The notes beneath the pieces are model-generated. The model was not told where the DNA came from, did no database searches, and was given only the letters and a program-made list of their open reading frames with translations. This document shows positions 18,992 through 26,817 of a stretch of DNA of 38,248 nt, one piece after another (position 1 is the first letter of the stretch; each line of letters starts with the position of its first letter). A program made the translations under genes and the position numbers. The DNA is from Caulobacter hibisci (lineage in GTDB: Bacteria > Pseudomonadota > Alphaproteobacteria > Caulobacterales > Caulobacteraceae): assembly GCF_016135805.1 (NCBI RefSeq), contig NZ_JADWOX010000031.1, positions 1 to 38,248 on the forward strand, read 5' to 3'.

Positions 18992-19023
18992 AAGATACCG
19001 CGTGGTCGGTTTGTTTTCAACCG
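18992..19023 (-). promoter_or_regulatory. Promoter and overlapping operator of the SMR-tetR operon
   Basis: On the minus strand TTGAAA (19020-19015), a 17-base spacer and TATCTT (18997-18992) form a good housekeeping-type promoter. An inverted repeat CGGTT-N7-AACCG (19007-19023) covers the -35, which suits autorepression by the TetR protein encoded downstream. Confidence 0.6.
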
Positions 19024-19030
19024 TGCAAAT

Positions 19031-19204
19031 GATCCTTCTCCCCTTGCGGGAGAAGGTGGCGGCCGAAGGCCGTCGGATGAGGGGTCTCTCAGAACGTAAA
19101 GGCCACGCCCAGCCGATCGGCCGTTGCTGCGGACAGGTCTTTCGACCCCTCACCCTCCCACGCCTGCGGCGCGGGCCCCTCCCTCTCCCGCAAGGGGAGA
19201 GGGA
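19031..19204. repeat. Paired REP-like palindromic element, copy C
   Basis: CCTTCTCCCC...GGGAGAAGG with TGAGGGGT on the left and an inverted CCCCTCACCCTCCC...CTCCC...GGGGAGAGG on the right. It is the same family as copy B and lies between the second tetR stop and the SMR promoter. Confidence 0.7.
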
Positions 19205-19816
19205 TCACAGCGACAGCAACCGCCGCACCACGAACTCCAGCATCTCCGGCGTCAGCGGGCGGCGGGTGGCCTGGTTGTTGAGAGCCAGGCCGCTGATGGT
19301 GTCGATGACCAGGTCGGCGTCGGTGTGGGCGGGGATCTCGCCGCGGGCGACGGCGCGTTCGACGACCTGGCGGTTGTAGGCCCGGCGGCGCAGGAAGTCG
19401 TCGCCATGGTCCTCGAACAGCTCGGGCCGCACGCGGCTCTCGGCGATCAGGAAGCTCATGCAGGGGCCGACGACGGGATCGTTGTAGAGGTCGATCATCG
19501 CCTGGCCCAGGGCCACCAGATCGCTGACGATGTCGCCGGTGTCGGGCAGCTCGGCGAAGTGGAAGGCCTCGTTGAAGGCCTCGCCCACCGCCTGCATCGG
19601 CGTGGCCCAGCGGCGATAGAAGGTGGCGCGCGGGGCGCCGGCCTTGTCGCAGATCTTCTCCAGGGTCAGGCCCGACATGCCGTGCTGGGCCAGCACTTCG
19701 AGAGCGGCGCGTTTGAGGCGCTTTTCCACCCCGGGATCGCGCGGCCGGCCGGGGCCTCGGCGCGGCGCGGGCGTGTCGGCGGGAGGGGCGGGCGGCGTGC
19801 CGGCGTCGAAATCCAT
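19205..19816 (-). CDS. TetR-family transcriptional regulator
   Basis: This 203-residue regulator has a Pro/Arg-rich N-terminal arm and a TetR DNA-binding domain at about residues 30-77, with the helix-turn-helix around SGLTLEKICDKAGAPRATFYRRW. The C-terminal part resembles the TetR_C domains of the AcrR group. No efflux or enzyme gene is adjacent in the same operon; its upstream neighbour on the same strand is the large TonB receptor, which ends at its own terminator. The target is therefore unknown. Confidence 0.88.
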   Translation of the reverse strand: MDFDAGTPPAPPADTPAPRRGPGRPRDPGVEKRLKRAALEVLAQHGMSGLTLEKICDKAGAPRATFYRRWATPMQAVGEAFNEAFHFAELPDTGDIVSDLVALGQAMIDLYNDPVVGPCMSFLIAESRVRPELFEDHGDDFLRRRAYNRQVVERAVARGEIPAHTDADLVIDTISGLALNNQATRRPLTPEMLEFVVRRLLSL

Positions 19817-19851
19817 GGGATTAACTTAAAGGGGTTTCGCGCTGAGCGGGC

Positions 19852-19884
19852 AAAAAAACGGCGCATCCTGGGGAGGATGCGCCG
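19852..19884 (-). terminator. Rho-independent terminator of the large TonB receptor
   Basis: A perfect 10-bp stem (CGGCGCATCC with GGATGCGCCG, six-base loop) is followed on the minus strand by seven T residues. It lies about 50 bases past the receptor stop codon at 19936. Confidence 0.92.
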
Positions 19885-19935
19885 CCAAACCGCGTGGCGC
19901 TGGGAAGGTCGGCCACGCGAAGTGTTTTCCCGAGG

Positions 19936-22866
19936 TCAGAACTTCCCGCGGATGCCGACCATGATCTGGCGGCCCGGCTGGTAGTAGGTGTAGGCGGCGC
20001 TGTCCCACTGGAACGGGCTGCGCTGGGCCTCCTCGGTGATGTTGATGACGTCGAGGCTGACGCGCGGCTGGGTCGGCAGCTTGTCGAACTGGTAGCTGGC
20101 CGACAGGTCCCACTGGCCGCGGGCGTCGGTGTTGATGGTGGCGAACGAGATGCCGTTCTGGCCCGGGCTCGACGAGATCTGGGCGTCGTTCCACACATAG
20201 GACAGCCGCACCGTGGCCCCGTGGTTCTCATAGTAGCCGGTGACGTTGTAGGTCCACGGCGAGATGCCGACCGCCTGGGCCGGCGCGCCGTTGCCGCGCG
20301 CGTTCTGCTCGACATGGGTGGCGTTGGCAGTGAAGCCCGCGCCGTCCAGCAGGAAGTCCAGCGGCTGCAGCCAGGTGACCTCCTGGCCCAGGATGGTCAG
20401 CACGCCATCGGCGTTGATCTGCTGCTGCACGGTGACCGTCGCGGCGTTCGGGCCGCCGCGGTTGTTGATCGCCTGTTGCTGCAGGTTGGTCAGCTGGTCG
20501 AAGGGCACGCCCAGCTGGGTGAAGGGGATGGTGTTGGTGCCGTTGACGGTGAAGCCGGTCAGCTCCTTGCGGAACAGGGCCACGCCCACATAGCCGGCGC
20601 CGCCGGTGTACCACTCGCCGCCGATGTCGAAATTGTTGGAGGTGTAGGGCTGCAGGTTCGGATTGCCCTGGTTGGCCTGCTGGGCCGAGGGGTCCGAGAA
20701 GGTGGTGCCCGGCAGCATGGCGCTGGGGTTGGGACGGGTCACCGTGCGCGAGGCCGAGGCGCGAAGGATGAGGCTCTCGCGCAGGTTCCAGGCCAGGTTG
20801 AACGACGGCAGCAGGCCGTCATAGGTGGTGGTGCGCGACAGGAACGAGGTCACGCCGTTGACCGTCTGCGGCCCCTCGATGGTCTGCTCGGTCGAATAGT
20901 AGCGGGCGCCGACGTTGAAGCGCAGGTCGCGGTCGAGCACCTGGGTCGCGCCATTGGCCTCGACATAGGCGCCGGTGGTCTTCTCGCGGATCAGACCCGA
21001 GGCAGCCCCGGTGGCGGCCGAGGCCGAGAACGGGGCGCTGTCGAAGAAGGCCTGGTAGTTGGTGTCGGCGAAGAACCGGTCCTTGTCCAAGGTGATGAAG
21101 CCCAGCGGGCCTTGCTTGATGTAGCTGGCGAGGTTGGCCTGGGGGATGGCCGAGCCGGCGCGGCCGTCGCAGGCCGGGGTCGGCGAGGGCGCGGGGCTCT
21201 GCGGCGTCACCCCGCCGCCGCCGCAGGTGAAGGCCTGCCAGCGGCCGGAATTGTCGAGGGCGGTGATCCGCCGGCCGACGTCGTCATAGGCCAGGCCGAC
21301 CTTGAAGTTGGTCCCCTTGTCGTCGCCCAGGGTCAGGTCGAAGTGGGCGCCCTTGGTCGAGGTGACGCGCTTCTCGGCCTGGACGTTGACGCGGCCGCCG
21401 GCCCACACCCAGCCTAGCGACGGGTCGTTGAGGTCCTTGTTGGCGGTGATCGACGGATAGTCGCCGCCATTGTTGGCGTAGGTGACGTTCAGCCCCGAGT
21501 TTAGCGGGGTGTTGAACAGCACCGTCGGCGCCTCGCGGAAGAAGACGCTGCGGCTGTAGTTGAGCTGGCCGTCCAGCTTGATCCAGTCGTTGGGCCGCCA
21601 GGTGAAGCCGGGGTTGAGGTTCAGGACCTCGACGTCCTCCTTGTAGGGCCGGTACTCGAGGAAGAACTGCGAGTTCAGGAACGTGCCTTCGGTGACCACG
21701 CCGTCGCCGTTCACCTTCACGCCGGTCGGGACCATGAAGTTGGAGTTGCGCACGACCCAGTTCATGTCGATGCGCTCGAACTCGCGGCTGCCCTTGGAAT
21801 AGAGGGTGTCGAAATAGACGTTCAGCTGGTCGTTGGGCCGCCATTCGGCCGAGAGGACGTAGGAGTCGCGGTCGCGCTCGCCCGACGACCAGGAATCGCG
21901 GCCCAGGCGCGGCAATTGGGCGTCTGACAGCTGCTGCAGCGTTGTGCCCGGGTTCAGCGACGCCAGCAGGGCGTTGTCGATCGCTTGGCCGGGCGTCAGG
22001 CCGTTGGCGGTGACGCCGGCCGGCACGGTCGAGGCCCAGTTGAAGTTGTTGCCGCCGGTGACGTTGCAGCCGGTGCAGGTCATGTTGGCGTTCGACCAGC
22101 CGATGCTCTCGAAGCCGGTGGTGGTGCTCTTGACCCGGGCGATGGCCACGCCGGCCAGCAGGCCGACCTCGCCGATCGGGGTGTCCCAGGTCTTCGAGGC
22201 GATCAGCGAGCCGCGCGGGCTGATGTCGTCGGCCTGGTTGTTCTTGCCCGCTTGCAGCGAATAGATCAGCTGGCCGTTTCCGCTCTTGTAGTCGAAGGGC
22301 CGGGCGCTGCGCATGTTGACCACGCCGGCCACCCCGCCCTCGACCATGCCGGCCGTCGGGGTCTTGTGGACGTCGAGCCGGGTGAACAGCTCGGTCGGGA
22401 AGAGGTCGAGGTCGACCTCGCGGTTCTGGTTCTGGCTGTCGGTGCGGCCTGACGAGGCCACCGCGATCTGCGAGCCGTTCAGCAGGATCTTGGTGAAGTT
22501 GGTGCCCAGGCCCCGGATGGTGACGTTCAGGCCCTCGCCGTTGATCTCGCGGGTCAGCTGGACGCCCGGGATGCGGTTCAGGGACTCGGCGATGTTGAGG
22601 TCGGGGAACTTGCCGATGTCCTCGGCGAACACCGAGTCGGTGAAGGCGACGCTCTCGCGCTTGGCGTTGGTGGCGTCGGCCAGGCTCTTGCGGAAGCCGG
22701 TGACGACGATCTCCTCGACGGCGTCGGGCTGCACGGCCTGACCGGCGGGCGCAGTCTGGGACGCTGTGGTTTGGGCGAGGGCGGGCAGGGCGATCAGGGC
22801 GGTGGTCAGGCAACTGGCCCCGACAAGGGCCCGGCGGATTTCACGCGTGCGGTGGCTGGACGACAT
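19936..22866 (-). CDS. TonB-dependent receptor, Xanthomonas/Caulobacter type
   Basis: This 976-residue outer-membrane receptor starts at ATG 22866 after GGGGAGAGAAG. A signal peptide ends ...LPALAQ. The TonB box EEIVVTGFRKSL is followed by a plug domain (AEDIGKFPDLNIAESLNRIPG, VTIRGLGTNFTKILLNG) and a long beta-barrel ending in ...GIRGKF, with the terminal Phe used for barrel insertion. Receptors of this long type often import plant-derived sugars or oligosaccharides, but the ligand here is not determined. It is a single-gene unit with a terminator, flanked by tetR and, upstream, a LysR gene on the same strand. The leader region carries an inverted repeat with a TGGTCATACC element. Confidence 0.93.
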   Translation of the reverse strand: MSSSHRTREIRRALVGASCLTTALIALPALAQTTASQTAPAGQAVQPDAVEEIVVTGFRKSLADATNAKRESVAFTDSVFAEDIGKFPDLNIAESLNRIPGVQLTREINGEGLNVTIRGLGTNFTKILLNGSQIAVASSGRTDSQNQNREVDLDLFPTELFTRLDVHKTPTAGMVEGGVAGVVNMRSARPFDYKSGNGQLIYSLQAGKNNQADDISPRGSLIASKTWDTPIGEVGLLAGVAIARVKSTTTGFESIGWSNANMTCTGCNVTGGNNFNWASTVPAGVTANGLTPGQAIDNALLASLNPGTTLQQLSDAQLPRLGRDSWSSGERDRDSYVLSAEWRPNDQLNVYFDTLYSKGSREFERIDMNWVVRNSNFMVPTGVKVNGDGVVTEGTFLNSQFFLEYRPYKEDVEVLNLNPGFTWRPNDWIKLDGQLNYSRSVFFREAPTVLFNTPLNSGLNVTYANNGGDYPSITANKDLNDPSLGWVWAGGRVNVQAEKRVTSTKGAHFDLTLGDDKGTNFKVGLAYDDVGRRITALDNSGRWQAFTCGGGGVTPQSPAPSPTPACDGRAGSAIPQANLASYIKQGPLGFITLDKDRFFADTNYQAFFDSAPFSASAATGAASGLIREKTTGAYVEANGATQVLDRDLRFNVGARYYSTEQTIEGPQTVNGVTSFLSRTTTYDGLLPSFNLAWNLRESLILRASASRTVTRPNPSAMLPGTTFSDPSAQQANQGNPNLQPYTSNNFDIGGEWYTGGAGYVGVALFRKELTGFTVNGTNTIPFTQLGVPFDQLTNLQQQAINNRGGPNAATVTVQQQINADGVLTILGQEVTWLQPLDFLLDGAGFTANATHVEQNARGNGAPAQAVGISPWTYNVTGYYENHGATVRLSYVWNDAQISSSPGQNGISFATINTDARGQWDLSASYQFDKLPTQPRVSLDVINITEEAQRSPFQWDSAAYTYYQPGRQIMVGIRGKF

Positions 22867-22977
22867 CGGCTTCTCTCCCCTGAGCGCCAAGGTCCGGCGC
22901 TTCGTGCTGCCTGCGCTTTGACCGCCGCCGTCCGCCGTTTCGCCGGCGATACGGTTGGTAGCGGTCACAGAAGTAAA

Positions 22978-23022
22978 CGGCTACGAGGTAAGGCCTATTA
23001 TGTCAAGGTGGTCATACCTTAC
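22978..23022 (-). promoter_or_regulatory. Putative promoter/operator of the large TonB receptor
   Basis: An inverted repeat GTAAGG (22988-22993) / CCTTAC (23017-23022) encloses a minus-strand TTGACA (23006-23001). TGGTCATACC at 23009-23018 resembles GntR-type half-sites (TGGT-N3-ACC). The expected -10 position, 17 bases on, reads TAGCCG and is weak. Confidence 0.35.
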
Positions 23023-23035
23023 AGGCTTGGAGAGG

Positions 23036-23061
23036 TCGGACCAAGCTTGAGCTTGGTCCGA
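23036..23061. repeat. Perfect hairpin repeat after the LysR gene
   Basis: TCGGACCAAGC and its exact complement flank a TTGA loop, giving an 11-bp stem just past the LysR stop codon. It has no T tract, so it is probably another dispersed palindrome of this genome that also protects or ends the transcript. Confidence 0.55.
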
Positions 23062-23066
23062 TGGCC

Positions 23067-23942
23067 CTATCGCTCGCGCAGCTGCTCGCGCAGGAACTCG
23101 ATGAAGCGCTGGGTCTTGGCCGGCAGCAGGCGGGTCTCGGTGACGGCGTAGACGGCGGTGGGCTCGCCCTGCCAGGCCGGGAGAATGCGACGCAGCCGGC
23201 CTGAGGCCAGATCCTCGGCGACAATGGCCTCGGGCATCAGGGTCACGCCCATGCCCTGGAGGGCCAGCTGTCGGATCATGCCGACATTGTTGACTCGGAA
23301 GCGGCCGCCGACCGGTGTCTCGACCGTCCGCTCGCCGTCGCCCAGCGTCCAGGCGGTGATCCGGGGCATGACCAGGCACTCATGATCCGCTAGGTCCGAG
23401 GGCCGAGACGGCTCGCCATGAGCGTCCAGATAGGCCGGGGCGGCGTAGACCGACGGGCGCAGCCGGGCCAGCGGCCGGGCGATCATGTGCGAGGGCGGCT
23501 GCTCGCCGATGCGGATGGCCAGATCGAAAGGCTCGGCCACCAGGTCCACCCGGCGCGGCGTCAGGTCGAACTCGAAGCCGATGCCGGGATAGCGCCGCGC
23601 GAACTCGGCGATCAGCGGCGTCAGATAGATGGTGGCGAAATCGATCGGCAGGGAAACCCGCAGCAGGCCGGTCGGCTGTTCCAGCATCTCGCCCAACTGC
23701 TCATGCGCCAGCCGGGCCTCGTCGACGATGCGCTTGCAGCGCTCGAAATAGACCTGACCGGCTTCGGTCAGCTCGATCCGCCGGGTGGTGCGATTGAGCA
23801 GGCGCAGGCCGACGGCCTTTTCGAGGGCCGCGATCCGGCGCGACAGGGTGGAGTTGGGCACGCCGGTGACCTCGGCCGCGCCGCGAAAGCCGCGCGCTTT
23901 CACCACCTCGACGAACAGGGCCATGTCGTTCAGCAGCGCCAC
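23067..23942 (-). CDS. LysR-family regulator, divergent from the ene-reductase
   Basis: This 291-residue regulator has the LysR winged helix-turn-helix at residues ~5-62 (RGAAEVTGVPNSTLSRRIAALE, read in two halves around STLSRR) and a periplasmic-binding-like effector domain from ~90. The start is GTG 23942, with GGAG about eight bases upstream; Met7 at 23924 is an alternative. The divergent neighbour is an Old Yellow Enzyme gene, an arrangement in which such LysR proteins usually control the enzyme and themselves. The inverted repeat at 23957-23979 is the likely binding site. The effector may be an electrophile or quinone, as an inference from the target. Confidence 0.9.
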   Translation of the reverse strand: MALLNDMALFVEVVKARGFRGAAEVTGVPNSTLSRRIAALEKAVGLRLLNRTTRRIELTEAGQVYFERCKRIVDEARLAHEQLGEMLEQPTGLLRVSLPIDFATIYLTPLIAEFARRYPGIGFEFDLTPRRVDLVAEPFDLAIRIGEQPPSHMIARPLARLRPSVYAAPAYLDAHGEPSRPSDLADHECLVMPRITAWTLGDGERTVETPVGGRFRVNNVGMIRQLALQGMGVTLMPEAIVAEDLASGRLRRILPAWQGEPTAVYAVTETRLLPAKTQRFIEFLREQLRER

Positions 23943-23956
23943 GCCAATTGCTCCAT

Positions 23957-23979
23957 GAATGGATCAATGATTTCCATTC
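23957..23979. promoter_or_regulatory. LysR-type operator between lysR and the ene-reductase
   Basis: GAATGG-N11-CCATTC is a perfect 6+6 inverted repeat in the 107-base divergent region. It fits the T-N11-A form of LysR boxes and lies about 15 bases past the lysR start. A TTTATA just downstream (23987-23992) could be the -10 of the ene-reductase gene. Confidence 0.55.
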
Positions 23980-24049
23980 GGCCTGGTTTATACCGATCGA
24001 GCGCGGGCGCATCTCCCTTCCCGAACAATCACCCGAAGGGATCACCTCC

Positions 24050-25120
24050 ATGAGCCGCCTGTTCAGCCCCGTTCGCCTGGGCCGCCTCGACCTCTCCAAC
24101 CGCTTGGTCATGGCGCCCATGACCCGCTCGCGCGCCACGCCCGACGGCGTCCCGGGCGCCCTGGCCGCCGACTACTACGCCCAGCGCGCCGGCGTCGGCC
24201 TGATCGTCACCGAAGGGACCCAGCCCTCGGAGGACGGCCAGGGCTACCTGACCACGCCCGGGATCCACACCGACGCCCAGGTCGCCGGCTGGAAGGCCGT
24301 CACCGACGCCGTCCACGCCGAGGGCGGTTACCTCTTCATCCAGCTGATGCACGCCGGCCGCATGTCGCATCCCGACAACACGCCGCATCACCGCCAGGGC
24401 GTCGCGCCCTCGGCCATCGCGCCGAACGCCCCGATGTTCACCGCCACGGGACCCAAGGACATCCCGACGCCCCGCGCCCTTTCCACCGACGAGGTTGGCC
24501 GGACGGTCGCCGACTTCCGGGCCGCCGCCCGCCGCGCCATCGAGGCGGGCGCCGACGGCGTCGAGATCCACGGCGCCAACGCCTATCTGGTGCAGCAGTT
24601 CTTCGCGCCCAGCGCCAACACCCGCGCCGACCAATATGGCGGCCCGATCGAGAACCGCGCCCGCTTCGCCCTGGAGGTCGCCGCCGCCATCGCCGAGGAG
24701 ATCGGCGCCGACCGCACCGCCATCCGCCTGTCGCCCGGCACGACCCTTTGGGGCATCGACGAGGGCGCGGAGGGGCCGGACCTCTATCGCCACCTGGTCG
24801 CCGAACTCGACAAGCTGGGCCTGGCCTATCTGCATGTCATGCACCAGGGCGACGAGGTCTTGCTGGCCGACATCCGCCGGCTGTGGAGCAGAACCCTGGT
24901 CCTCAATCGTCCCGGCCGTCCGCGCGAGGAGATCGGCGCCGACATCGCCTCGGGCCTGGCCGACCTGGAGGCCTACGGCCAGATGGTGCTGGCCAATCCC
25001 GACTTCGTCGCGCGACTGAAGGCCGGCGCGCCGATGGCGGAGGCCGATCGCATGACCTTCTTCGGCGGCGACGCACGCGGCTATACCGACTATCCGGCCC
25101 TGGCGGTCGAGCCGGCCTAG
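24050..25120 (+). CDS. nemA: Old Yellow Enzyme family ene-reductase (NemA-like)
   Basis: This FMN-dependent NAD(P)H oxidoreductase reduces activated C=C bonds of enals, enones, maleimides and some nitro compounds. From ATG 24050 (GAAGGGA upstream) it has 356 residues, the normal length. Visible motifs are the FMN-binding start VMAPMTRSRA, QLMHAGRMSHP, the substrate-binding His/Asn pair in EIHGANAYLVQQF and the NTRADQYGGPIENRARF signature. The longer frame from 23948 would run through the promoter and LysR box and is rejected. The 3' end overlaps the convergent argP by 4 bases. Control by the divergent LysR is likely. Confidence 0.94.
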   Translation: MSRLFSPVRLGRLDLSNRLVMAPMTRSRATPDGVPGALAADYYAQRAGVGLIVTEGTQPSEDGQGYLTTPGIHTDAQVAGWKAVTDAVHAEGGYLFIQLMHAGRMSHPDNTPHHRQGVAPSAIAPNAPMFTATGPKDIPTPRALSTDEVGRTVADFRAAARRAIEAGADGVEIHGANAYLVQQFFAPSANTRADQYGGPIENRARFALEVAAAIAEEIGADRTAIRLSPGTTLWGIDEGAEGPDLYRHLVAELDKLGLAYLHVMHQGDEVLLADIRRLWSRTLVLNRPGRPREEIGADIASGLADLEAYGQMVLANPDFVARLKAGAPMAEADRMTFFGGDARGYTDYPALAVEPA

Positions 25121-26028
25121 GGCTTGGGGCTCTCCGCCGCCTCCAGCACCTCGGCCGCGGTGGTCCGCACCGCCTGGGTCAGGCGGTCGAGGAGACGGGC
25201 GGAGAGCCGCGTGCGCTGCCAGTAGAGGGTGACGGCCAGAGGTCGGCGCGGCGGCAGCTCCACCAGGCGGCCGACGGCCAGGTACGGCGCGGCCAGCGGG
25301 CGCGGCGTCATCGCCCAGCCCAGGCCCGCCAGGGTCATGTCCAGCATGCCTTGCGTCGAGGGCGTCCAGTGGGTGGGCGGAGCCAGCGGCGTGTTCCAGG
25401 CGTCCCGCGCCCAGCGGGCCTGCAGGCCGTCGCGGCGGTCGAAGCGCAGCATCGGCGCGGTTTGCAGGCTGGCCGCATCGACGCCGCCGGCGAAGAACCG
25501 GTCCATGAAGTCCGGCGTGGCCACGGCCAGGTAGGGGATGGCGCCCAACGGATAGGTCTTGCAGCCGGCGACCGGGGTAGGATCGGCGGTGACCGCCGCC
25601 AGCACCTCGCCCGAGCGCAGCCGGTCGGCGGTGTGGGCCTCGTCCTCGAGCACCAGGTCGAGCATGGCCCCCGTCTCGGCCGCGAACCGGGCGGCCGCCT
25701 TGGGAAACCAGGTGCTGACGCTGTCGGCGTTGACCGCCACCCTTATGGTGGACGGGCCAACGGCAGGACCGGCCAGGCCCGGCAGGTCGGCGACGACCTC
25801 GCCCTCCAGCAGCCGCACCTGCTCGACATGGGCGCACAGCTTGGCGCCGATCTCGGTGGGGCGGCACGGAACGCCGCGGGTCAGAAGGATGGCGCCCAGC
25901 CGCTCCTCCAGGCCCTTCACCCGCTGCGACACCGCCGACGGCGTGACGCCCAAGGCGGCGGCCGCTTTCTCGAAACTGCCCTCGCGCGCGACGGCGGCGA
26001 GGGCCGCCAGGGACGGATAGTCGAGCAT
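25117..26028 (-). CDS. argP: LysR-family regulator ArgP (lysine/arginine-responsive)
   Basis: This 303-residue LysR protein has the helix-turn-helix near residues 15-40 (SFEKAAAALGVTPSAVSQRV) and the effector domain from ~90. It is the ArgP/LysG type, which senses Lys or Arg and activates the amino-acid exporter gene next to it. The divergent neighbour is indeed a LysE/ArgO exporter, which makes the assignment secure. The start ATG lies at the edge of a TTAGG-N3-CCTAA palindrome, suggesting autoregulation. Convergent with nemA, overlapping by 4 bases. Confidence 0.92.
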   Translation of the reverse strand: MLDYPSLAALAAVAREGSFEKAAAALGVTPSAVSQRVKGLEERLGAILLTRGVPCRPTEIGAKLCAHVEQVRLLEGEVVADLPGLAGPAVGPSTIRVAVNADSVSTWFPKAAARFAAETGAMLDLVLEDEAHTADRLRSGEVLAAVTADPTPVAGCKTYPLGAIPYLAVATPDFMDRFFAGGVDAASLQTAPMLRFDRRDGLQARWARDAWNTPLAPPTHWTPSTQGMLDMTLAGLGWAMTPRPLAAPYLAVGRLVELPPRRPLAVTLYWQRTRLSARLLDRLTQAVRTTAAEVLEAAESPKP

Positions 26029-26065
26029 TAGGTCGCCTAAATTCGGATAAGAAGACTTAGTTAGG
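26028..26065. promoter_or_regulatory. Candidate ArgP operator: TTAGG/CCTAA repeats
   Basis: A perfect TTAGG-TCG-CCTAA palindrome (26028-26040) is followed by a third TTAGG at 26061-26065, two to three helical turns away. It sits in the 68-base divergent region between argP and the exporter, as expected for a LysR-type regulatory and activation site pair. Confidence 0.5.
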
Positions 26066-26096
26066 CTACATCTCTGATCGGCGGCATCAAGCGGCC

Positions 26097-26723
26097 ATGA
26101 CCAGCACCTTCCTCCCCGCCTTCACCAAGGGCTTCGCCCTGTCCGCCGGCCTGATCGTGGCCATCGGCGCGCAGAACATGTTCGTGCTGCGCCAGGGGCT
26201 GAAGCGCGAGCATGTCTGGCCGATCGTGCTGTTCTGCGCGGCCGCCGACGCCACGCTGATCGTCGCCGGGGTCCGCGGCCTGGGCGGGGTGCTGGCCCTG
26301 GTTCCGGGCCTGTCGCTGGTGCTGGGCCTGGGCGGCGCGGCCTTCCTGGCCTGGTACGGGATCTCGGCCCTGCGGCGGGCGGCGCGGCCGTCGGTGCTGG
26401 TGGTCGAGCAGCAGGCGGGCCTGACCCTGGGCGCGGCCCTGGCGGGCAGCGCGGCCTTCACCTTCCTCAACCCCCACGTCTATATCGACACGGTGATGCT
26501 GATGGGCGCGGTGGGCGCCAGCCTGCCGGCGATCGAGCGGCCGCTGTTCATGGCCGGGGCGGCCCTGGCCAGCCTGGTCTGGTTCTCGTCGCTCGGCTTC
26601 GGCGCGCGCTTCCTGGCCCCGCTGTTCGCGCGGCCGGCCGCCTGGCGCGCGCTGGACCTTGGCATTGGCCTGACGATGCTGGCCCTGGCCGCCAGCCTCG
26701 CGCATGGGGCGCGGGCGGGGTAG
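26097..26723 (+). CDS. argO: LysE/ArgO-type amino-acid exporter
   Basis: This 208-residue inner-membrane exporter of basic amino acids has about six transmembrane helices. The LysE signatures are clear: GLIVAIGAQNMFVLRQGL in the first helix and TFLNPHVYIDTVMLMG in the middle. It exports excess arginine or lysine, or toxic analogues such as canavanine. It is divergent from argP, its likely activator. The ATG at 26097 starts close to the first helix, as usual. Whether the main substrate is Lys or Arg cannot be told. Confidence 0.93.
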   Translation: MTSTFLPAFTKGFALSAGLIVAIGAQNMFVLRQGLKREHVWPIVLFCAAADATLIVAGVRGLGGVLALVPGLSLVLGLGGAAFLAWYGISALRRAARPSVLVVEQQAGLTLGAALAGSAAFTFLNPHVYIDTVMLMGAVGASLPAIERPLFMAGAALASLVWFSSLGFGARFLAPLFARPAAWRALDLGIGLTMLALAASLAHGARAG

Positions 26724-26729
26724 GGGGCG

Positions 26730-26801
26730 TCCTTCGACAAGCTCAGGATGAGGTTTTCAGCGGCCCGACAATTGGTCCTCACCCTGAGCCTGTCGAAGGG
26801 C
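26730..26801. repeat. Dispersed inverted repeat (CCTTCGACAAGCTCAGG type)
   Basis: CCTTCGACAAGCTCAGGATG and an inverted CCTCACCCTGAGCCTGTCGA lie either side of ~25 bases. It is a palindromic intergenic unit distinct from the CTCCC families and sits between the convergent exporter and halogenase genes. Confidence 0.7.
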
Positions 26802-26817
26802 GAGGACCACGCAACGC

